This document shows positions 35,344 through 44,848 of a stretch of 64,000 bases of DNA, one piece after another. Origin of the DNA: JAICMB01 sp035295125 (GTDB lineage Bacteria; Acidobacteriota; Terriglobia; Bryobacterales; Bryobacteraceae); NCBI GenBank assembly GCA_035295125.1, contig DATGJP010000018.1, positions 26,448 to 90,447 of the forward strand, written 5' to 3'. The translations under genes were made by a program, and so were the position numbers. A model generated the notes under the pieces. That model saw only the letters and a program-made list of their open reading frames with translations, was not told the origin of the DNA and made no database searches. The stretch's first letter is position 1. Every line of letters begins with the position of its first letter.

Positions 35344-37149
35344 ATGAAATGGCGACTGCCGTTCCTCGTTTTGCTGCTTTACGCCGTGTCGCCGGCGCAT
35401 GCAGCCGTCGCGATCGCGACTCCAAGGGCTCGGACTGCCATGAGTCTCGACGGCAAATGGCGGACCATCGTAGATCCGTATGAAAACGGATATTACGATT
35501 ATCGTCTGCAGCCTTCGGCCGATGGCTATTTCCGCAACGCTAAACCCAAAGACAAGAGCGATTTGATCGAATACAATTTCGACGCGTCCCCTACACTGGA
35601 TGTCCCAGGCGACTGGAACTCTCAGCGCCAGGATCTGTTCTTCTATGAAGGCACGATCTGGTACAAGCGCTCCTTCGATTACGCGGCCAAGCCCGGAAGA
35701 CGCCTCATCCTCTACTTCGGGGCAGCCAATTATGAAGCCATCGTCTATCTCAACGGCGAAAAGCTGGGGACGCACACGGGGGGCTTCACCCCCTTCGCTT
35801 TCGAGGTCACAGGCAAAGTGAAGCCGAAAGACAACTTTGTCGTTGTCAAGGTGGACAATAAGCGCCACAGGGACGGTGTGCCGACGGTGAACACCGACTG
35901 GTGGAACTACGGTGGACTGACCCGTGATGTCTCGCTGGTAGAAGTCCCCGAAACCTACATAGAAGATTACTTCGTGCAATTGCAGAAGGGATCGCCGAAC
36001 ATTGTCGCGGGATGGGTGAAGCTCAACGGAGCGCGCTCGCCACAGCGGGTCACGGTTAGTATTCCGGAAGCGGGAGCCACGGTGACCGTCACCACCGACG
36101 CCCGCGGTTATGGGGCACTGCGTTTTCCCGCGAAGCTCTCATTGTGGTCGCCGGAAAATCCCAAGTTGTACGACGTGGAGATCGCGGCAGAGTCGGACAC
36201 AGTGCACGACCAGATCGGTTTCCGAACCATCGAAACGCACGGCACGGAGATTCTGCTCAACGGCAAGCCGATTTTCTTACGCGGAGTATCAGTGCATGAG
36301 GAAGCGCCGTTCCGAGCCGGCCGGGCGTTCAGCGTAGAGGACGCGCACATCCTTCTCACCTGGGCGAAGGATATGGGTTGCAACTTCGTGCGGTTGGCGC
36401 ATTACCCGCATAACGAGAACATGTTGCGCGAAGCCGATCGGATGGGCTTGCTGGTGTGGTCGGAATCGCCCGTCTATTGGACCATCGATTGGGAGAACCC
36501 AGCCACATTTGCCAATGCGAGCAACCAGGTGGCGGAGAGCGTTTCTCGCGACAGGAACCGTGCGTCGATCGTTCTGTGGTCGGTGGCCAACGAAACGCCG
36601 GTGAGCCCGCCGCGTACGGCCTTCCTTACGAAGCTCGTGGAGCAGATTCGCACAGCCGATCCAACGAGGCTGCTTACGGCTGCGATGGAGCACCACTCGG
36701 AGAGAGCCACGGCGACAGCCAACCCGGTTGTGATCGACGATCCGCTAGGGGCGGTTCTGGACGTGCTCGGCTGCAACGAGTATATCGGTTGGTATGACGG
36801 GCTGCCGGAGAAGATCGAGCGCACTACATGGTCGAGCAAGTATGACAAGCCGCTGGTCATGAGCGAATTCGGCGCCGACGCGCTCTACGGCCTGCACGGG
36901 GAAGCCTCGGCTCGATTCACCGAGGAGTATCAGGAGGACGCGTTCCGGCGTCAAACCCGGATGCTCTCCCGGATTCCGATTCTCCGCGGGACGACCCCGT
37001 GGGTGCTGATGGACTTTCGTAGTCCACGCCGCAGCTTACCGGGGATCCAGGATTGGTTCAACCGCAAAGGCCTCGTTTCTTTGCGCGGCGAAAAGAAGAA
37101 AGCGTATTTCGTTATGCAGGAGTTTTATCGCTCAAAGGCGCTGAACTGA
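35344..37149 (+). CDS. Glycoside hydrolase family 2 enzyme (beta-glucuronidase/galactosidase-like), secreted
   Basis: A 601-residue protein with a signal peptide (LPFLVLLLYAVSPAHAAVA). The jelly-roll sugar-binding domain (residues 40-200, with GDWNSQRQDLFFYEGTIWYK), the Ig-like domain and the TIM barrel follow in family order. Catalytic residues are visible: acid/base E417 in VANETP and nucleophile E508 in SEFG; the barrel begins at KPIFLRGVSVHEEAP and contains FVRLAHYPHNENML. It hydrolyses terminal beta-glycosides in the periplasm or outside the cell. GLYVWSE-type features fit beta-glucuronidase or beta-galactosidase equally. No transporter or regulator is adjacent. Confidence 0.9.
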   Translation: MKWRLPFLVLLLYAVSPAHAAVAIATPRARTAMSLDGKWRTIVDPYENGYYDYRLQPSADGYFRNAKPKDKSDLIEYNFDASPTLDVPGDWNSQRQDLFFYEGTIWYKRSFDYAAKPGRRLILYFGAANYEAIVYLNGEKLGTHTGGFTPFAFEVTGKVKPKDNFVVVKVDNKRHRDGVPTVNTDWWNYGGLTRDVSLVEVPETYIEDYFVQLQKGSPNIVAGWVKLNGARSPQRVTVSIPEAGATVTVTTDARGYGALRFPAKLSLWSPENPKLYDVEIAAESDTVHDQIGFRTIETHGTEILLNGKPIFLRGVSVHEEAPFRAGRAFSVEDAHILLTWAKDMGCNFVRLAHYPHNENMLREADRMGLLVWSESPVYWTIDWENPATFANASNQVAESVSRDRNRASIVLWSVANETPVSPPRTAFLTKLVEQIRTADPTRLLTAAMEHHSERATATANPVVIDDPLGAVLDVLGCNEYIGWYDGLPEKIERTTWSSKYDKPLVMSEFGADALYGLHGEASARFTEEYQEDAFRRQTRMLSRIPILRGTTPWVLMDFRSPRRSLPGIQDWFNRKGLVSLRGEKKKAYFVMQEFYRSKALN

Positions 37150-37247
37150 GCACTTACTGCGGAGTCGTGTGACTCTCTGAAAACGTAGGCATCTGAAAAT
37201 CAGAATCGAATGGCATCCATTGCGGAACGCCCAACGCAACGATTGAG

Positions 37248-38789
37248 CTATTGCGCTTTCCGTGGAGATGTTGCTTTAGTCGTTATCAGCATGGCGGCGG
37301 TCAAGGAACTGGCCACCGCAAGTCCCGACGCAACCCACAAGACGATGCGATAGCCTGCAACAAAAGCCTCGTCAATTGCTCGCCGTGCCAACGCGTCATT
37401 TGTTTCCGCGGCAGCAAGTCTCGAACGCTGTGCTTCAACATGAGCCTTCGACGCGGGTGAAACACCCAATTGATTCAGATTCCGATCCAGTGCGCCCTGA
37501 AAAGCGTGCGAGAGCAATGCCCCGAACGCCGCGACGGCTAACAAAGCTGCAATGCGCGAGATGGCATTATTCACGCCCGAAGCTGTCCCGGCATGGTTTT
37601 GATCGACCGAGTTCATCACGGTCGTGGTCAGCGGCGCCACGCTGATTGCCATGCCAAGCCCCAGCATAACGAGCGGCGGGAAAAACATCGTCCAGTAGGA
37701 CCCGCCGATGCCGGGCCGGGTGAATAGCGCAAATCCGGTCGCGGCAATTAAAGGGCCCAGCACCAAAGGAATTTTTGCGCCATATCGATCGAGGAGTCCA
37801 CCCGACCAGCGCGACAACAGAAACATCAGCAGGATGAACGGCAGAAGGGCTGCGCCGGCCTGGGTCGGAGTGTACCCTTGCACTTGTATCAAATCCAGAG
37901 GGAAGAAGAACAGCATGCCGCTCAAGGCGGAGTAGAGAAAGAGGGTCAGCAGATTCGCGCCAGTGAAATTGCGGGAGAGGAACAGATTGAGAGGGAGCAT
38001 CGGCGAGGATGAGCGTGTCTGCCAGTACAAAAGCCCTATTAAGAACATTGCACCCGCGAGGCCGACAAGTGGCCTCGAATCGATAAGGCCAAGAACGATT
38101 CCACCCAGTCCAAGCACGGCCAAAAGACCACCAGCCCAGTCGAATCGCTGGGTTTGATCCGCTGCAGAGCTATCGGGAACTTTCCAGACCGTCAATAACA
38201 GTACCGCGAGCCCTACGGGCACGTTGATGAAGAACACCCATCGCCAGGAACCGTGCTGGGTAAACCATCCTCCCAGCACCGGACCGACGGCGGCGGTTAT
38301 GGAGGTGAACCCGGACCAGGTTCCGATTGCACGGCCGCGGTCATCCTCAGAAAAGTTAGCGCTGATCAGCGCCAGGCTACCGGGGACGAGCAATGCTCCC
38401 CCTATCCCCTGCACGCCTCTGGCGATAATCAGCCATCGAATATCCGGTGAGCAGCCGCACAACGCCGAGGCGGCCGAAAAGAGCACAACACCACCTGCAA
38501 AGATCCTGCGGCGTCCGTACAGGTCCCCTAGCGCGCCGCCGATCAGCAGCAGCGCCGCCAGGAACAGCGCATACGACTCCACTACCCATTGAACGTCCGA
38601 TAGGGTGCCGTGAAGTGCAGATTGCAGAGCTGGCAGCGCCACGTTTACAACGGTTCCGTCAATAAACGCCATGCTCGACCCCAGGATTGTTGCGGCCAAA
38701 ATCCAGGGCCCGTTCACAGCGGCTGGCTGGGAGCATCGATTACTGCGAATCATGGCTTCGTCGCAGGGAGGCCTCGCGATAGTAGCCAT
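37248..38789 (-). CDS. DHA2-family (EmrB/QacA) MFS drug exporter
   Basis: About 513 residues with 14 predicted membrane helices. The motif A region reads IGGALGDLYGRRRIF and the first helix ILAATILGSSMAFIDGTVVN, both typical of DHA2 proton-coupled multidrug exporters; LVPGSLALISANFSEDDRGR and SGFTSITAAVGPVLGGWF also fit. The frame is open to 38891; I place the start at ATG 38789 (38753 is the alternative) because a weak GGA precedes it and little sequence lies before helix 1. No regulator lies next to it; the esterase gene upstream on the same strand may be cotranscribed. Confidence 0.88.
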   Translation of the reverse strand: MATIARPPCDEAMIRSNRCSQPAAVNGPWILAATILGSSMAFIDGTVVNVALPALQSALHGTLSDVQWVVESYALFLAALLLIGGALGDLYGRRRIFAGGVVLFSAASALCGCSPDIRWLIIARGVQGIGGALLVPGSLALISANFSEDDRGRAIGTWSGFTSITAAVGPVLGGWFTQHGSWRWVFFINVPVGLAVLLLTVWKVPDSSAADQTQRFDWAGGLLAVLGLGGIVLGLIDSRPLVGLAGAMFLIGLLYWQTRSSSPMLPLNLFLSRNFTGANLLTLFLYSALSGMLFFFPLDLIQVQGYTPTQAGAALLPFILLMFLLSRWSGGLLDRYGAKIPLVLGPLIAATGFALFTRPGIGGSYWTMFFPPLVMLGLGMAISVAPLTTTVMNSVDQNHAGTASGVNNAISRIAALLAVAAFGALLSHAFQGALDRNLNQLGVSPASKAHVEAQRSRLAAAETNDALARRAIDEAFVAGYRIVLWVASGLAVASSLTAAMLITTKATSPRKAQ

Positions 38790-38939
38790 TCGTCCATTTT
38801 CCGCCAGATCGCTCAGCGTTGGGTCCCGGCTGGACGAACCGGAAGCATTGGCGAACGTCTGGTAATGCCAGTCTCGATAGCTGTCGACCATCCTACGAGA
38901 CTGAGGTGTTGTATCAGACGGCCGACGAGACCCGAGAAG

Positions 38940-39662
38940 TCATCGGCCGAATGCCCACGCCACCATCAGCGGGAACTCTTCTCGCCAGAATGCGCCACCG
39001 TGCGACCCGGCTCGCTCATACATGACGACATCCGCACCTGCATCGCGCAGCGCGTCCGCCCACCTCCTGGCGTTTTCGAGGAAGAACGGCTCCTGTGTGC
39101 CGGCGACAAGGTAGGTGCGCGGAAGCGGACTTGGCATTATGCCAGGCGGCTTGTAACCCCCGCCCGGGGAGGCGCACAACACCGCACCGTAGACATGTGG
39201 ATGCCGAAGCCCCAGAGCAAGGGCCAGTTCTCCACCCGCCGAGACGCCGAACACTGCTGTACGTTCAGTCGGCAGCGCCACGCCAAACCGCGACTCCGTC
39301 CATCGGCGAACGTCCTCGACGAAGAACTTCTCGTGAGCCGCGAACCGCTGCGGCTCAAAGCCCGGTGAGTACTCATGGAGCCGCAGCATCTCATCGGTCA
39401 GCCCATGTACACCGACGATCATTGCGGACGGTACGCCGGTCTTCTCGAGCAACCGGCCCCACTTCGAGATTCTCTGACCGTCACCGGCGAAGACGATTGC
39501 CTCCGGCGGGTCCGGTGGAACATACACCGTGACCTGCCTTCCAGCGTCGAATTTGAACATCTCGGTGACAAACTCTCCCGAGACTGCGCCCGTAGGCCCG
39601 GCGGGCGCTCCGTCGGACTCACTTAGCTCAGGGCTGATATGATTGCGTGCCTGCTTCTTCAT
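38940..39662 (-). CDS. Esterase, enterochelin-esterase/esterase D-like alpha/beta hydrolase
   Basis: A 240-residue cytoplasmic protein. The nucleophile elbow is GVSAGG (Ser), within TAVFGVSAGGELALALGLRH, and the C-terminal catalytic His is probably in AGSHGGAFW. YVPPDPPEAIVFAGDGQRIS and PSAMIVGVHGLTDEMLRLHE match the putative esterase (D/Fes-like) family, which cleaves acyl or siderophore esters. The substrate is unknown. The gene lies 150 bp upstream of the MFS exporter gene on the same strand. Confidence 0.85.
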   Translation of the reverse strand: MKKQARNHISPELSESDGAPAGPTGAVSGEFVTEMFKFDAGRQVTVYVPPDPPEAIVFAGDGQRISKWGRLLEKTGVPSAMIVGVHGLTDEMLRLHEYSPGFEPQRFAAHEKFFVEDVRRWTESRFGVALPTERTAVFGVSAGGELALALGLRHPHVYGAVLCASPGGGYKPPGIMPSPLPRTYLVAGTQEPFFLENARRWADALRDAGADVVMYERAGSHGGAFWREEFPLMVAWAFGR

Positions 39663-39957
39663 CGCCTGCCTTCATTCTGAGTACGTTGAACTCCAACATA
39701 TTGATTGTGAACCGACTGGATATCGGCCGTACGGCCCATTGAGCAACAACGGCGAAATTCATAGGAATAGCTCGAAAACCCTCCGCGATTGACGAGTCGT
39801 GTGGCGCCTCCATACTCGCGCCAGGGCTTGAATCGGTTCTCGCGGCAATAGATCGGTGTTGACGGTTCGCTCAGATCGTAATCGTGGGCAGTTAATCCGG
39901 AAGACTCGTGTTCGAGTGATCTGAACACAGGCTGTTTGCGGCTTCCAGCGCGATGTT

Positions 39958-42489
39958 TTGCGCACGCTGAAAATAAAGCGGTCCGTTGGTTCTGCCGATG
40001 AAGAAAACGTGGTATCAGCGTCGCGCAAGCAGCGTCGAATATTCGCGTGCCTGTGCTTGCTACTGGCGACCGACGAGGCTTGTTTCGTCCGGCGGTCGGA
40101 AATTCCAGGAAAGACAATTCGTGTGGGGTTCCAGGTATCGCCACCCTCCCATTTCCCGGACGCACAAGGCCATGCCAGCGGTCCCGTGGTGGAGATGCTC
40201 AACCTTGCCGCCGTGCGCGCGCATGCTCGTCTTCATTGGGTGTTCTCCCCGGAGGGACCCGAGGAAGCACTGCGTGCGGGCAAAGTAGACTTGTGGCCGG
40301 TTCTCGGGGACCTTCCCGAGCGCCGCCCTACGCTTCACATTACCGAGCCGTTTCAACGCATGACCTACCTCGTCGTGGGCTCGCCGGAGGTCAACGTGGC
40401 GCGGTTTGCGGGCTTCCAAGGGAAACGAATTGCTTTTACCGCGATTAGTATTGAGCAGCGATTGGCAAAGCGTTACTTTCCGGGATCACGGTTCGTAATG
40501 TTCGCAACACCCGTTGAGGTAGTCCAAGCAGTCTGTACCGGGGAGGCTGACGCCGCAATCGTGGCGCAAAATGCTGCGGCGAGCTACTCGCTTCCTGCTT
40601 GTCGTCGCGTGCTGCAGGCCACCCCGATACCTGATGGCGTCATTGCGTTTGGGGTTGCGGCAAGCCTCGGGCGGCCCGACATGGTGCACGCCGCCAATGC
40701 CCTGCGCAGGGAAATTGGGTCGATGGCGCATGACGGGACGCTCGCGACTATCGACTTTGTTTGGGGCACAAACTTCAACAACGAGACACGGGCACTTGTC
40801 GAGTATGGTGCGGCGCGCCGAGAAGCGGGCGTTTGGGTTGGCGGGTCGGCGCTGCTTGCATGCTGCGTCGGGTTAATCGCGATGTTCGTCCGGAGAGCGC
40901 GCCGCGCGGAAACGCGTGCACATGCCGCGAATCACGCAAAAAGCCAGTTCCTCGCGAACATGAGCCACGAGATTCGCACGCCCCTGAACGGTATTATGGG
41001 CATGGCCGAACTCGCTCAGGCTCTCGCGGCTAGCGAGGAGCAGCGCGACTATTTGAGTACGCTACTCGCGTCCAGCACTTCACTGTTGGGCATCATCAAT
41101 GACATTCTTGACTTTTCAAAAATCGAGAGCGGAGAACTGCGCCTCGACACGATTGAGTTTGATCCCGAGGCGATCTTCGAGGAAACGATTCGCGCCATGG
41201 CATATGCGGCGCACGAAAAGGGGTTGGAGTTGGTCTACGCTCCTCACAGCAACCTGCCGTCAAGGGTTGTGGGCGATCCTGGCCGTCTGCGCCAAATAGT
41301 TGTGAATCTGCTCAGTAATGCAATCAAATTCACGGAATCTGGGGAAGTGTGTCTTGCCGTCTTCGAAGCACGAGCGGCGGGGCAGGAACTGGTTGTGCAC
41401 CTGGGTGTCACCGATACGGGTGTCGGTATCCCCGAGGAGTGGCAGACACGGATCTTTGATGCGTTCGTCCAAGTGGACGGGTCGGACACCAGGAGACATG
41501 GTGGTACGGGTCTTGGGCTGTCGGTCTCCGCGCGGCTTGTCGAACGTATGGGTGGTCGGCTGTGGGTGGAGAGCGGCGTAGGCCGGGGCAGCACGTTTCA
41601 CGTCAGGGTGCCATTTGTCCTGCCGGATGGAGTCGCCGCAGCCGGCGCACAGGACCACGCCACCGTACCGGCCCCTCTTCGTGGGCGTGGGGTGCTGATC
41701 ATCGAGAGTCACCCAACCAGTTGCCGCATCCTTGCGGAGCTGCTCGTCTCGCTTGACCTGCGGCCGGTAAGCGTCGCGTCGGAGGCGGCCGCGCTGGAAC
41801 GTCTGCGACGTGCCGCCAGCGTCGGAGAGCGGTTCGCGTTCGCCTTATTCGACGCCACGGCGCCGGGGGTCTTGGCCTTGGCTCGCCGCCTCCACGATGA
41901 TCCGGATCTCGAAACGCCGGTGCTGCTAATGGTGCGGTCGAGCGTCGGATCGTTGGGCTCGGCCGCGGCGCTATGCCAGTCCGTGTCAAAGCCTATCACG
42001 CGGCTCAGCTTGCGCAACGCCATTGTGACCCTGTTTGCGGACGGTGCACCGGAACTGATCAGAGATTGTGCGCTTGATGGCGCCCCTGCGAATTCATTAC
42101 GACGCCTGCATTTGTTGGTTGCTGACGACAATGCGATCAATCAAAAAGTTGCCGCGCGGCTGCTGACAAAGGCCGGGCATTCCGTGGTGCTGGCAACGGA
42201 TGGCGCCGATGCCCTGGCAGCGTACCGCCGTGAGGATTTCGACCTGATTTTGATGGATGTACAGATGCCCGCTATGAACGGTTACGAGGCGACCGCCGCC
42301 ATTCGCGACCTGGAGCGGGACTCACACCGTCACACGCCCATCATCGCTTTGACCGCGCATGCGATGAAAGGTGATCGAGAGCGTTGTTTGAGTGCTGGTA
42401 TGGATGATTACCTCGACAAGCCGATTCAGGTTCACCGCCTCACGAGTATGCTGCAGCGTTGGGGCACTGGGCCTGCGTCGCTGCAGTGA
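39958..42489 (+). CDS. Hybrid histidine kinase with periplasmic solute-binding sensor
   Basis: An 843-residue membrane sensor. Residues 50-280 are an SBP_bac_3-like periplasmic domain (GKTIRVGFQVSPP; KVDLWPVLGDLPERRPTLHI; GFQGKRIAFTAISIEQRLAK). A TM helix lies at about 291-312, then HisKA with H337 (MSHEIRTPLNG), HATPase (LLSNAIKFTESGEV; VTDTGVGIPEE; GTGLGLSVS), a first receiver that seems degenerate (IIESH for the acidic pair) and a second, complete receiver (VADDN, D767 in LMDVQMP, K in DKPI). The listed start is a TTG at 39958; GTG at 40009 is possible. Small ligands such as amino acids or organic acids are typical; no dedicated output regulator lies nearby. Confidence 0.88.
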   Translation: MRTLKIKRSVGSADEENVVSASRKQRRIFACLCLLLATDEACFVRRSEIPGKTIRVGFQVSPPSHFPDAQGHASGPVVEMLNLAAVRAHARLHWVFSPEGPEEALRAGKVDLWPVLGDLPERRPTLHITEPFQRMTYLVVGSPEVNVARFAGFQGKRIAFTAISIEQRLAKRYFPGSRFVMFATPVEVVQAVCTGEADAAIVAQNAAASYSLPACRRVLQATPIPDGVIAFGVAASLGRPDMVHAANALRREIGSMAHDGTLATIDFVWGTNFNNETRALVEYGAARREAGVWVGGSALLACCVGLIAMFVRRARRAETRAHAANHAKSQFLANMSHEIRTPLNGIMGMAELAQALAASEEQRDYLSTLLASSTSLLGIINDILDFSKIESGELRLDTIEFDPEAIFEETIRAMAYAAHEKGLELVYAPHSNLPSRVVGDPGRLRQIVVNLLSNAIKFTESGEVCLAVFEARAAGQELVVHLGVTDTGVGIPEEWQTRIFDAFVQVDGSDTRRHGGTGLGLSVSARLVERMGGRLWVESGVGRGSTFHVRVPFVLPDGVAAAGAQDHATVPAPLRGRGVLIIESHPTSCRILAELLVSLDLRPVSVASEAAALERLRRAASVGERFAFALFDATAPGVLALARRLHDDPDLETPVLLMVRSSVGSLGSAAALCQSVSKPITRLSLRNAIVTLFADGAPELIRDCALDGAPANSLRRLHLLVADDNAINQKVAARLLTKAGHSVVLATDGADALAAYRREDFDLILMDVQMPAMNGYEATAAIRDLERDSHRHTPIIALTAHAMKGDRERCLSAGMDDYLDKPIQVHRLTSMLQRWGTGPASLQ

Positions 42490-42689
42490 ACGTCCGTCGC
42501 AAACTGCGCGTCATCAAACTGGTTCAAGTCTCTGCACAACAGAGGGGCGGCCGACCCACCCCAGCGGGAGAACCTACCCCTAAGAAATTCGTCAAGGTCG
42601 TTTCACTTTGATGTGAACCACGGAAAAATGGGATTGCAAGGTAGCGGTGAACAAACAAGGCTCCGCGAAACACTGATCTCCCGAGTAGT

Positions 42690-42762
42690 TAGCGCGTGTT
42701 TGAGCCGGTTCGGCGCCCGACTCGTAATCAATAGATTGAGGGTTCGATTCCTTCCGCGCCCA
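42690..42762 (+). pseudogene. Decayed tRNA-Thr(CGT)
   Basis: The 73 nt fit canonical tRNA numbering exactly: T8, A14, G15, G18-G19, T33, anticodon CGT at 42723-42725, A37, T-arm GAGGG/TTCGATT/CCTTC (42738-42754) and 3' acceptor CGCGCCC plus discriminator A. Yet acceptor pairs 1-2 (T-C, A-C) and anticodon pairs 27-43, 28-42 and 29-41 (C-T, C-A, C-A) are broken, and the next bases are CCT. It therefore looks like a full-length tRNA that has lost function, or one remodelled by recombination. It overlaps the end of the ligase frame. Confidence 0.55.
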
Positions 42763-43708
42763 CCTGGTCAACTGCTGAACACTCACGCAGGGCAACGAAC
42801 TTCGCATGTCGCAAGTGGTTGTCAGGCGTTGCTTCAAGAAATTCGAACTGGCCAACAAGCGCGGGCCTTACCCAAACGCAGTCCCTCATCTTCTCCGCGG
42901 TGAGCCCCTGACCCCAGCGGCCGGCGCGGGCCTCAGGCAGGTTCACGAAAGGGCAATGGGCCGTCTCGAGCCCCTGGAAACGCTTGAATAACTGCTTGCG
43001 TGATGACGGCGTGAAACCGCTACGAGTACGGGCCACATAAATCAGGCGCGCTCCGTCGTAACACCCGAAAATCACCGCATCGAACGCGCGTGGCGCCCGC
43101 GTGTAACCGCCGATCACAAACTCACGGGTCAGATTCACTCGCATTTTTTGCCAGGCCCCGGAGCGCTGGCCAGGCTCATAGCGGCTGTCTTTCCGCTTGG
43201 CGACCACGCCCTCCAGGCCTTGTGCTTTCACCGCCTGGATCAGATCAGCCAGACGGGCATCAAGCACGGCGGATGCACGAATCGGATCTTCCAGCCTCTG
43301 GAGAACATCGCCCTGGAGTAGTTCGCGTCGGGTTGAGAGCCGTTCGTCGATGAGGTCACGTCCGGCCAGAACCATGACATCGAACACGTAATAGATCAGC
43401 GGAATGCTCGCTGCGGTGTAATTCTGAAGCGCGTTGAATGATGGCTTACCGGACTCGTCGATCGCCACAACCTCGCCGTCGAGCACGGTCTCATCAGGCA
43501 TTGAGGCGAGCGCTGCCGTGATCACAGGATACTTGCGGCTGAAGTCTTTGTTATTGCGCGAGCGGAGATGAGTCTTCCCACGGGTCTTGTAAGCAATCGC
43601 GCGATACCCATCGAGCTTCAACTCGTACTGCCAGCGTTCGTTCTCAGGCAGGCTGGTCGTGGGCTGCAAGAGCATAGGCGCGATAAAACGGCCGTGAGCG
43701 TCGGACAT
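42728..43708 (-). CDS. ATP-dependent DNA ligase (LigD ligase-domain type) with altered C-terminus
   Basis: 326 residues from ATG 43708 (RFIAPMLLQPTTSLP follows; the open frame upstream looks non-coding). The adenylation motif is KLDGYRA with K31; DETVLDGEVVAID, EGVVAKRKDSRYEPGQRSG and WQKMRVNLTREFVIGG are the further nucleotidyltransferase motifs. An OB-fold follows (FGCYDGARLIYVARTRSGF). Stand-alone ligases of this kind work with Ku and LigD parts in end joining or base repair. The usual tail after FVALRE is replaced by CSAVDQVGAEGIEPSIY, whose last ten residues are the reverse translation of the tRNA-like sequence at 42690-42762. The end therefore appears to be recombined, but the catalytic core is complete. 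No ku gene is seen here. Confidence 0.86.
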   Translation of the reverse strand: MSDAHGRFIAPMLLQPTTSLPENERWQYELKLDGYRAIAYKTRGKTHLRSRNNKDFSRKYPVITAALASMPDETVLDGEVVAIDESGKPSFNALQNYTAASIPLIYYVFDVMVLAGRDLIDERLSTRRELLQGDVLQRLEDPIRASAVLDARLADLIQAVKAQGLEGVVAKRKDSRYEPGQRSGAWQKMRVNLTREFVIGGYTRAPRAFDAVIFGCYDGARLIYVARTRSGFTPSSRKQLFKRFQGLETAHCPFVNLPEARAGRWGQGLTAEKMRDCVWVRPALVGQFEFLEATPDNHLRHAKFVALRECSAVDQVGAEGIEPSIY

Positions 43709-43943
43709 CGTTTCATTCAGTAGCCTAACTGGACACGCCGCGGAGTGCAAATGATAACCTTCGTGGAGCTGCCCTGACATCAACCCAGGTGTTTCCCATT
43801 CCTGCCTCCACATCGAATTAGTGCGCAGTGATACGCAGGTCCTGCGGAAAGTGCGCTTCGCAACAGTGTCATTCTGCTGTAAATCGCGACCGCTCGCGAT
43901 TATGCGGCTGTTCCTGGTTGAGGCGCGCCAAATCCCGGGCGTG

Positions 43944-43949
43944 TAGAAT
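43944..43949 (+). promoter_or_regulatory. -10-like element of the AT-hook gene (copy 1)
   Basis: TAGAAT preceded by TG lies 11 bp before the start codon. The same TGTAGAAT lies 10 bp before the start of the inverted copy (TAGAAT on the minus strand at 45077-45072), although most flanking bases differ. Such close spacing would give a nearly leaderless mRNA. Confidence 0.4.
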
Positions 43950-43960
43950 AATTGTTGCCT

Positions 43961-44173
43961 ATGGATATCGCAAAATTGTTGGACGAATTGAAAAGTGAAC
44001 GCAGGGTTATCGAGGATGCAATCGTTACCCTGGAGCGTTTGGCGACCGGTCTCGGAAAACGACGGGGAAGAAAGCCCGCCTGGATGGCGTCACGTTCCGA
44101 TGTTATGCCGAAGCGCCGCGGCCGCCCGCCGGGAAGCAAGAACAAGCCGAAATCTGCGGCTGTTGCGGATTAA
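43961..44173 (+). CDS. Small AT-hook-like protein, copy 1
   Basis: A 70-residue protein. Residues 1-32 form an amphipathic helix (MDIAKLLDELKSERRVIEDA), probably a dimerising coil. The C-terminal half is basic and holds two AT-hook-like segments: RRGRKPAWM (34-42; the core is altered to GRKP) and RRGRPPGSKNKPK (51-64, canonical GRP core). It should bind AT-rich minor grooves. A 76%-identical copy (53 of 70 residues) of the same length lies inverted at 44849-45061. The ATG is chosen over an upstream in-frame TTG because the copies are alignable from this Met only. The family name is unknown to me. Confidence 0.78.
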   Translation: MDIAKLLDELKSERRVIEDAIVTLERLATGLGKRRGRKPAWMASRSDVMPKRRGRPPGSKNKPKSAAVAD

Positions 44174-44848
44174 CAAGGGGTATCGCGCGGCATGACCGGC
44201 CCCGTTTTCGGTGAGAAGGGCTGCGATCGACGGACCTGCGCGCCGTTTCGCCTTGAAAACTGCCTCCACACAACGCGGAACGACGTCACACGATTTTTTG
44301 ACGAGCAAATCAGGAAGACGATGGTAACGCTCAGACACGTGCCTGGAATCCTGATACTGCTGGCGCGGGTCCTTTCCGCCAACTGGTCCCGGATTTCGCT
44401 CCCGTGCAAACCACCATACCGAACAGACCGACGGAGAGGACTGCCGCTATTTAAGCGTTCTCTCGATTTTCTCCGATATTCTTCCTTCCTCTCATAATCC
44501 TCAATCCCTTTCTCGGTGTTGGAATGAACCATTCGATGGCAGCTCTGGGTAAATGCGGTTCCCAATGCATTGGCCAGGATCTCGTGTGTTCATAATTCGT
44601 TCCATTCCCTGGAAACGAAGCAAGAGCCGAGATTGCCATTCTGTAAAGCCCAGATTGGCTGGCAGCCCATGGGAGACGTCGCGCAGGAGGTTTCGCTTGC
44701 GCATGGCACTCTCAAAGACTTCTGCCACGGTACTACGTAAGAGTGGTGAGGCAAGGCGCCCCGCCACAAGCTGGGGAAAGGGCACGGGGCGCCAAGGCTA
44801 GCTGCTAATGAATATGCACTTCCGTCGAGGACTTAATCTCTGCCGGAA
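44174..44848. other. 675-bp segment between the inverted AT-hook genes, no gene recognised
   Basis: No convincing coding region, RNA gene or mobile-element end is visible. A 94-codon open frame on the minus strand (44501-44785) has no recognisable features. The stretch may be the remains of an insertion, given the inverted paralogues on either side. Confidence 0.4.

Noticed and set aside
42592..42858. Minus-strand frame ending in QSIDYESGAEPAQTR
   Set aside because: The peptide is a translation of the tRNA-like sequence, a known artefact type, not a protein.
44501..44785. 94-codon frame between the AT-hook genes
   Set aside because: No ribosome-binding site, no known motif, atypical composition; probably chance.
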